64,000 nt of DNA, taken from the NCBI RefSeq assembly GCF_004363175.1, contig NZ_SNYR01000002.1, positions 434,001-498,000 of the forward strand, given 5' to 3'. Shown here in pieces: positions 59,292 to 64,000 of this stretch (positions are counted from its first letter, which is position 1; every line of letters starts with the position of its first letter). The notes below the pieces were generated by a model. That model saw nothing but the letters and a program-made list of their open reading frames with translations, searched no databases and was not told the DNA's origin. Made by a program: the position numbers and the translations under genes. The DNA is from Maritalea mobilis. GTDB lineage: Bacteria > Pseudomonadota > Alphaproteobacteria > Rhizobiales > Devosiaceae.

Positions 59292-60445
59292 TAGTGCGCC
59301 TCCCCTTCACCCTTAATCCAAGTTTGGGTGACCTTCATATCGTCTTTTCCAAAAGCAACGAGATCAGCATCAAAGCCCGGTGTAATGCGGCCAATCTGAT
59401 CATCAAGTTGCAAAAATTCTGCTGGATAAAGCGCAGCCATGCGCAAGGCCTCACCAAGCTCCACGCCCAACTCTTTGTGGGTGAGCTCAACCGCGCGCAT
59501 CATATCCAAATCGGAACCGGCCAATGTGCCATCTTCCAGCGCGCAGCGCCCATCCACAGCGTGAATGGTTTCGCCGTATAAATTGAAATGCTTTTCCTTC
59601 GCGCCAACTGTCGCCATCGCATCAGACACAAGCATAATTTTGCCCTGCTTTTTCGCCCGCACAACAATGCGCGCGCTGGCGAAATGCAGATGGTAGCCGT
59701 CAACGATCAAGCCGCACCAGCTGTTCGGATCATCAAGACCCGCACCAACAACACTAGGCTCTCGGTTTGCCAAAGGTGGCATCGCGTTAAACAAGTGCGT
59801 AAAGCCGCGCAGACCAACATCCAGCGCTTCGCCCACTTGCTCATAAGTGGCGGCGCTGTGGCCAGCGCAAACATGCACGCCCTTCTCGCTCAAATTTGCA
59901 ATAAAATCTTTTGGCACGCACTCGGGTGCCACGGTGACAATCACTTTTCCCAGATCACCACGTGTGAACAGATCAAAGGCATCCGCATCCACTTGGCGCA
60001 AAAACTCTGGAGCATGTACGCCGCGGCGCTTCAAGCTGAGATATGGTCCTTCAAAATGCACGCCGCGCACACCCGGCACGCCAGCCTTGATCGCGGTGCC
60101 GATTGCATCAGCGGCTTCGCACATAACTTCGAAGGAATCTGTAATCAAAGTCGGCATAAGCGTGGTGGAGCCATATTGACGGTGGCCACGGACAATTTCC
60201 GTCAACCCTTCAACATTGCGCTGATCATTAAACATGATCCCGCCGCCGCCATTGACCTGCACATCAACAAAGCCCGGCGCAAGCACCTGCCCTTCAAGGT
60301 CAATCACTTGATCATATGCATTTTGGTCGAATTGATCAGAACCGGAAATTAAACGGACAATCTTACCGTCAGCGATCTCGACCATATGGCCGTTCAAAAA
60401 AGTCTCACCATCAAAGACTGAGGCATTTTTGAGTAGAATCGCCAT
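59291..60445 (-). CDS. nagA: N-acetylglucosamine-6-phosphate deacetylase
   Basis: The protein has 384 residues from ATG 60445, which has GGAGGGCG 8 bases upstream; the longer open frame lacks family similarity. NagA motifs are clear: PGFVDVQVNGGGG, GVHFEGPYLS with a metal Glu, VCAGHSAATYEQ and FTHLFNAMPP with metal His residues, and the catalytic Asp in LVSDAMATVG. It converts GlcNAc-6-P to glucosamine-6-P and acetate in the cytoplasm. First gene of the nagA-kinase-cutC operon; the deaminase nagB is not in this window. Confidence 0.94.
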   Translation of the reverse strand: MAILLKNASVFDGETFLNGHMVEIADGKIVRLISGSDQFDQNAYDQVIDLEGQVLAPGFVDVQVNGGGGIMFNDQRNVEGLTEIVRGHRQYGSTTLMPTLITDSFEVMCEAADAIGTAIKAGVPGVRGVHFEGPYLSLKRRGVHAPEFLRQVDADAFDLFTRGDLGKVIVTVAPECVPKDFIANLSEKGVHVCAGHSAATYEQVGEALDVGLRGFTHLFNAMPPLANREPSVVGAGLDDPNSWCGLIVDGYHLHFASARIVVRAKKQGKIMLVSDAMATVGAKEKHFNLYGETIHAVDGRCALEDGTLAGSDLDMMRAVELTHKELGVELGEALRMAALYPAEFLQLDDQIGRITPGFDADLVAFGKDDMKVTQTWIKGEGEAH

Positions 60446-60554
60446 CGATTTCGCCCTCCTGCACCGCAGATCAACTGACAGCGCCTTAATTTCCTTTAGC
60501 GAATGCAATTTCAAAACAGATTAGAAACTACAAATCTCGCCCTTCCCAATCTCA

Positions 60555-60571
60555 TTAAATCCAATTTAATA
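60555..60571. promoter_or_regulatory. Candidate RpiR operator 3, nagA promoter
   Basis: ATTAAAT-CCA-ATTTAAT is a perfect 7-base inverted repeat. Over 17 positions it agrees with operator 2 (57545) in 13. Confidence 0.6.
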
Positions 60572-60621
60572 CCATTTTGCAACCAAAAAATCCCAAAAAT
60601 TACACCTGTGAAAAACAAGAA

Positions 60622-60638
60622 CGTTAATCTAATTTAAC
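60622..60638. promoter_or_regulatory. Candidate RpiR operator 4, nagA promoter
   Basis: CGTTAATCTAATTTAAC contains arms GTTAA/TTAAC and matches operator 3 in 12 of 17 positions, mainly in the right half. It is 177 bases upstream of nagA. Confidence 0.45.
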
Positions 60639-60880
60639 ATACTGAATTATAATGATTTTTCCCAAAACCTAGAGTTGATCTTATCTCGAATTTCGACACA
60701 GTACCATTTGAAACTACGTTTTAAAGGTCTGGCTGAACTGCAAAAACAGACCATTGATCATACATTGGTATTTAGTAGGTTTTGAACTTCAAATTTGCTG
60801 GGCAAATTAAAATAGTTAATGCTTTTTAAGGCGAATTGCGTTCAAGTAGCATTTAAATGGATCGGTTACCGGGACTGAAC

Positions 60881-63202
60881 ATGGCGTTACCAAAACAAAT
60901 TCATCGAATGGGACTAATGAGTTCTGCATGCGCAAGTATTCTGATGCTAGCGGCTTGCGGCCCTGGCGCATCTGGAGGCGGCACAGGCGGTAGCACATCA
61001 ACAAGCATTACAGCAGCTTGGGCGACAGGCAGCGCTGGCACCGAGAATTCAGCCCTTGCGACGACAATTGCAAACTCAAGCGAGTTTCTTGCCGTTGACC
61101 GAAATTACGTCCGCGCGAGCACCAAGCCGCATGCCTATCGTTTGATCAAGCTTCACAATGCGCTTTCAACTGGTTTAACTGGATCTGGCCAGCTTGTCGC
61201 TGTTGTCGATGATGGTTTTCTAACAACCCACGAAGAGTTCAGCGGTAAGATCATCCACGAGTATGGCATCGTCGCACCTTATCTCGGTTCCGATCACGGC
61301 ACACATGTCGCTTCGATTGCGACAGGCAATCAAGGTACAGGTGAGATTATGGGCGTCGCGCCAGAAGCAGATCTTCATCTTGCCTCATTTGAACGAAACG
61401 GCATCCTAGGTCTTGGCTATGCGACCGAGGATGCAGCAAGCAAAGGCGCCGTGGTACAGAACAATTCTTGGGGATACAATTACTCTATAACCAACATCCA
61501 GAGCCAGATGTCGTCTGGCAAGTCGGCAGCGGCGGCATTGGCAACTTATACCACCGACAGCACTGCGGATTGGCAATACTACATCAATGCACTGGATGAA
61601 TTCCAGAAAACAGGCGTCATTGTGTTTGCCAATGCGAATACAAATTTGGGCGATGTAGATATGAGCGCAGGACTGCCGGTTGTTGCGCCAGAATTGGCCG
61701 AAGCTTGGATTTCGGTCTCTGAAGTAGAGTTCTTTATTGATGCATCTACCGAAAAGATTTTGTCTGCAAAATTACTGTCCACGCCTTGTGGGCAAGCCGC
61801 AGAGTTTTGCCTTGTTGGTGACGGTGAGACCTACGCCGCATCTGACAATGCGAATAACGCGTACGAAGGAGGAGCCGGCACCTCCTACACGGCACCTCAA
61901 GTCGCTGGTGCGGTTGCTTTGCTGGCCGAGGGCTTTCCGTCTTTGACTCCAGGGGAGTGGCGCGACCGGCTCCTTGCTTCCGCAGACAACCTTTTTTTTG
62001 CTAGTAACATTGACGGAACAACCGACTTCGGCGGCGGTGTCACGCATGGTTATTCCGATATTTTTGGCCATGGTGTGATGAACATCTCTGCAGCGTTGCA
62101 GCCTATTGGGGATGTGAGTGTGGTGCGCGGGGCGGATTTGAGTAGCGGTACGCGTTCATCTTTGGGTGATGCATCGATCTCTACCGGTGCAAGCTATGGT
62201 GATGGGTTGTCACGCATGTTGCGTGAGCAGGAAATGGCTGTGTTTGATGCGTTGAATGGAGATTTCAGCATTCGCGCAGATTATTTTGTGCAAGAGGGCA
62301 AAAACACTTATCAATCCGCTTCTGTTGATCAATTGCAAGATAAAGGCCAGTCCCGCACTTCACTTTCATTGGGTGACGAGACAAGCAATGTGAACAATGT
62401 GCTCTATTTCGGGGCGCAAGATGGCCTTGCACAATTGCAAACAGATTTGGGTTTAGCCAATAGTTTGGCGCCAAATGTGTCGGTACTTTCTTTTGCAGAG
62501 ACAGCAACTGCGGTTTACCAAAGCCATGAAACAAGCTTTGGCGAATATGGATTTTACGGCTTTAGTGCCCAGCATAGCGAAAATCTGAACGGCTCGCTTT
62601 CTGGCGCGGGGGCTTCTGCGAAGTTCAATCTTGGCAATTCTTCTTTGCGACTCGGCTTTAACCAGATGGTGGAAAGCGGCGCTTTCCTCGGCATGGTGGG
62701 CAATGATGCGTTTAACACGCCGACATTGGCCAGCGCCCAGAGCGCCAATTTGAGCTTCAACACTGATCTTTCAAACGGCATCAATCTATTTGGTGGTGCC
62801 GAGCTGGGCCGCGCAGTTGGCCAGGCAAGTGGCGATGGATTTGTGACCAATTTTGATGGCGCAAGCTTTTCTGGTTTCCATATTGGCGTGGCGAAAGCTG
62901 ACCTGCTGCAAAAGGGTGACCGCGTGACCCTTTCCTTAGCGCAGCCCATTCGCGCTGATGCAGGTACGGTCACCATGAATTTGCCTGTCGGACGGGATAA
63001 GGATGGCAACATCATCTATGATCAGGTCACTGGCAATTTGTCACCATCTGGTCGTGAGATCGATATTGCCGCAAGCTACTTCATGCAGCCAGATGCGTTC
63101 AGCACTTTGCAGTTTGATGTGATGTATGCGCTTGATGCGGGCCATGTGGCAGGTGAACGCACCTATGGCATTGGTGCTAGCTTTAAGCGCGACCTGAACT
63201 AA
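60881..63202 (+). CDS. Subtilisin-family (S8) lipoprotein with autotransporter-like C-terminus
   Basis: The protein has 773 residues from ATG 60881, preceded by GGGA; ATG 60857 upstream would add 8 residues. The N-terminus is a lipoprotein signal: MGLMSSACASILMLAACGPG, with the lipobox LAAC. The S8 domain (about 75-410) has a complete triad: Asp110 in AVVDDGF, His139 in SDHGTHVAS and Ser335 in GAGTSYTAPQVAG. The C-terminal 300 residues are rich in alternating strands (FNLGNSSLRLGFNQM, GLSF-like repeats, YGIGASFKRDLN) like the beta-barrel end of subtilase autotransporters, although the last residue is not the usual Phe or Trp. Probably a cell-surface protease. Its neighbours give no clue about substrate. 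Confidence 0.88.
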   Translation: MALPKQIHRMGLMSSACASILMLAACGPGASGGGTGGSTSTSITAAWATGSAGTENSALATTIANSSEFLAVDRNYVRASTKPHAYRLIKLHNALSTGLTGSGQLVAVVDDGFLTTHEEFSGKIIHEYGIVAPYLGSDHGTHVASIATGNQGTGEIMGVAPEADLHLASFERNGILGLGYATEDAASKGAVVQNNSWGYNYSITNIQSQMSSGKSAAAALATYTTDSTADWQYYINALDEFQKTGVIVFANANTNLGDVDMSAGLPVVAPELAEAWISVSEVEFFIDASTEKILSAKLLSTPCGQAAEFCLVGDGETYAASDNANNAYEGGAGTSYTAPQVAGAVALLAEGFPSLTPGEWRDRLLASADNLFFASNIDGTTDFGGGVTHGYSDIFGHGVMNISAALQPIGDVSVVRGADLSSGTRSSLGDASISTGASYGDGLSRMLREQEMAVFDALNGDFSIRADYFVQEGKNTYQSASVDQLQDKGQSRTSLSLGDETSNVNNVLYFGAQDGLAQLQTDLGLANSLAPNVSVLSFAETATAVYQSHETSFGEYGFYGFSAQHSENLNGSLSGAGASAKFNLGNSSLRLGFNQMVESGAFLGMVGNDAFNTPTLASAQSANLSFNTDLSNGINLFGGAELGRAVGQASGDGFVTNFDGASFSGFHIGVAKADLLQKGDRVTLSLAQPIRADAGTVTMNLPVGRDKDGNIIYDQVTGNLSPSGREIDIAASYFMQPDAFSTLQFDVMYALDAGHVAGERTYGIGASFKRDLN

Positions 63203-63228
63203 GTTCTGCGTTTAGCTAAAAGAATTAA

Positions 63229-63249
63229 GGGGCCGCATGGCCCCTTTTT
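63229..63249 (+). terminator. Rho-independent terminator after subtilase gene
   Basis: GGGGCC-GCAT-GGCCCC is a perfect 6-bp stem with a 4-base loop followed by TTTTT. It lies 26 bases after the stop and 10 bases before the convergent kinase gene. Confidence 0.88.
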
Positions 63250-63259
63250 CGTGTCTATC

Positions 63260-64000
63260 CTAATCAACGAACACGCCATAGATGCGTGGCGATGTGCTGA
63301 CTGCAATTGATGCGACGGTCAGGCCACCTTCCAACGCCATCTGCAACCCCTCACCTGCCATATAGGATGAGATAAAGGCTGCATTGAAAATATCGGAATA
63401 TCCAACTGGGTCGTTGGTTTCAAATGGGTCAATCGAGGCGGTGACCATTTGGCCCTGATAAAAGCCATCCGCACGGGTGTGGCCGCGCTGCACCACCAAA
63501 ACCTGGTGGTCGGCCAAGGTTTTCACCAATGCCTTTTCGGCCTCGTCCACATCATCTTCTTCCATCACGGCGCACAATTCATGCTCGCGCATCAAGATAC
63601 AATCGGTAGCGCGCACCCAGCTTAGGAACACGGCACGTGTATCTTCGGTCCACCCTTCAAAAGGGCGGTCGTGGCTGAGCGCGGTGGTCCACCCCATGGT
63701 GGACAACATCATCAGAAGCTGAGACAGGCCAGCGGTTACCGCTGGCATCAAATGCGCGCCGGTGACGAGAGCGAATGAAGATTTTGACGTAGCGGGCGGA
63801 ATGGCGTCGATCATGGTGTCGAGCGTTACATCCTGCAAATGTCCGGTGGAGTTGAACACCACCACATTGCCGCCATTGTGCAGCATGTTCACAGAAACTG
63901 TTGTCGCTGTAGGGATGGTGGTCCAAGCGGTGGTGCCCGGCTGAAACTCGCCCTGCAACCATGTGCCCAAATTGTCTGACCCAACGGTGGCGATCAAACG
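63260..64000 (-). CDS. PfkB-family carbohydrate kinase, 3' part
   Basis: The reading frame is open to the right edge (the first TTG codon is at 63997), so the gene begins outside the window. The visible 246 residues start inside the fold (TVGSDNLGTWLQGEF) and end YGVFVD. The PfkB C-terminal motif is altered: DPVGYSDIFNAAFISSYM in place of D-T-x-GAGDAFNAGF. The Asp that acts as catalytic base is kept, but the anion-hole glycines are partly replaced. AGEGLQMALEGGLTVASIAVS is the usual last helix. A sugar or nucleoside kinase is expected; the substrate is unknown and activity is uncertain. Confidence 0.8.
   Translation of the reverse strand, partial: RLIATVGSDNLGTWLQGEFQPGTTAWTTIPTATTVSVNMLHNGGNVVVFNSTGHLQDVTLDTMIDAIPPATSKSSFALVTGAHLMPAVTAGLSQLLMMLSTMGWTTALSHDRPFEGWTEDTRAVFLSWVRATDCILMREHELCAVMEEDDVDEAEKALVKTLADHQVLVVQRGHTRADGFYQGQMVTASIDPFETNDPVGYSDIFNAAFISSYMAGEGLQMALEGGLTVASIAVSTSPRIYGVFVD

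Larger units (their letters stand above)
60446..60880. other. A/T-rich divergent promoter region nagA / subtilase
   Basis: These 435 bases hold no convincing gene. They are very A/T-rich. Two inverted repeats near 60555 and 60622 are described separately. The remainder, toward the subtilase gene, shows no clear repeat or RNA structure. Confidence 0.6.

Noticed and set aside
59588-60352. 254-codon plus-strand frame inside nagA
   Set aside because: Antisense to nagA with complete metal-site motifs; no domain and no start signal.

Overview
The window reads as chromosomal DNA of an alphaproteobacterium, most likely a marine or host-associated member of the Hyphomicrobiales. This rests on the tRNA-His lacking a G-1 (U72/A73 type), a PdhS/DivJ-type kinase relative, an agl alpha-glucoside locus of the Sinorhizobium type, the abundance of ABC importers, and palindromic repeats with a GATCAAGTC core. 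I cannot fix the genus. Both ends cut through genes: a TadG-like vWA protein on the left and a PfkB-type sugar kinase on the right.

Left part (1-16.7 kb): TadG-like end, tRNA-His, a large cytoplasmic PAS protein whose kinase core has lost the phospho-accepting His, a ferric-iron binding protein plus double permease without an ATPase gene, a complete oligopeptide-type ABC importer followed by 2,3-diaminopropionate ammonia-lyase, and a hemerythrin-like protein. Then comes a marR - MOSC - arsC operon in which the MOSC gene is interrupted by an in-frame amber codon. It faces a secreted acidic protein across a nested palindrome.

16.7-27 kb is an alpha-glucoside locus (aglK, aglA, aglR, aglG, aglF, aglE). 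It is split by two unrelated plus-strand genes (an SH3/crystallin-like secreted protein and an EamA transporter). Its two halves share the palindrome CCAAAACGTTTTGG, a probable AglR operator.

27-38.8 kb is mostly ordinary: a RecD-like helicase, an inverted pair of palindromic repeats with compensating stem changes, fsa-mrp, a Cys-rich protein, a tetR-MBL-MBL operon with an LmrA-like operator, a CPBP protease, an aromatic aminotransferase, an FG-GAP secreted protein, an M20 amidohydrolase, and an arsR-AHSA1-small membrane protein operon with two tandem operators.

38.8-60.5 kb is the most interesting region. A long minus-strand operon (RidA, RpiR regulator, SDR, cytoplasmic GH20 hexosaminidase, M81 peptidase, then GlpD, AEC transporter, 2-hydroxyacid dehydrogenase, small P-loop kinase) diverges from a plus-strand set (NTF2-like, second M81 peptidase, D-threonine aldolase/D-serine dehydratase-like enzyme, second NTF2-like). 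Next to it, nagA - ROK kinase - cutC and Gfo/Idh - two permeases - binding protein - ATPase run on the minus strand. A family of related 17-bp AT-rich sites lies in three promoters. I read this as an importer and catabolic island for amino-sugar compounds, perhaps glycopeptides with D-residues. There is no nagB in view, while CutC and a Gfo/Idh enzyme sit where further sugar-processing steps would be expected.

The window ends with a subtilisin-family lipoprotein carrying a barrel-like C-terminal region and the partial PfkB kinase. I saw no CRISPR array, insertion sequence, prophage or rRNA.
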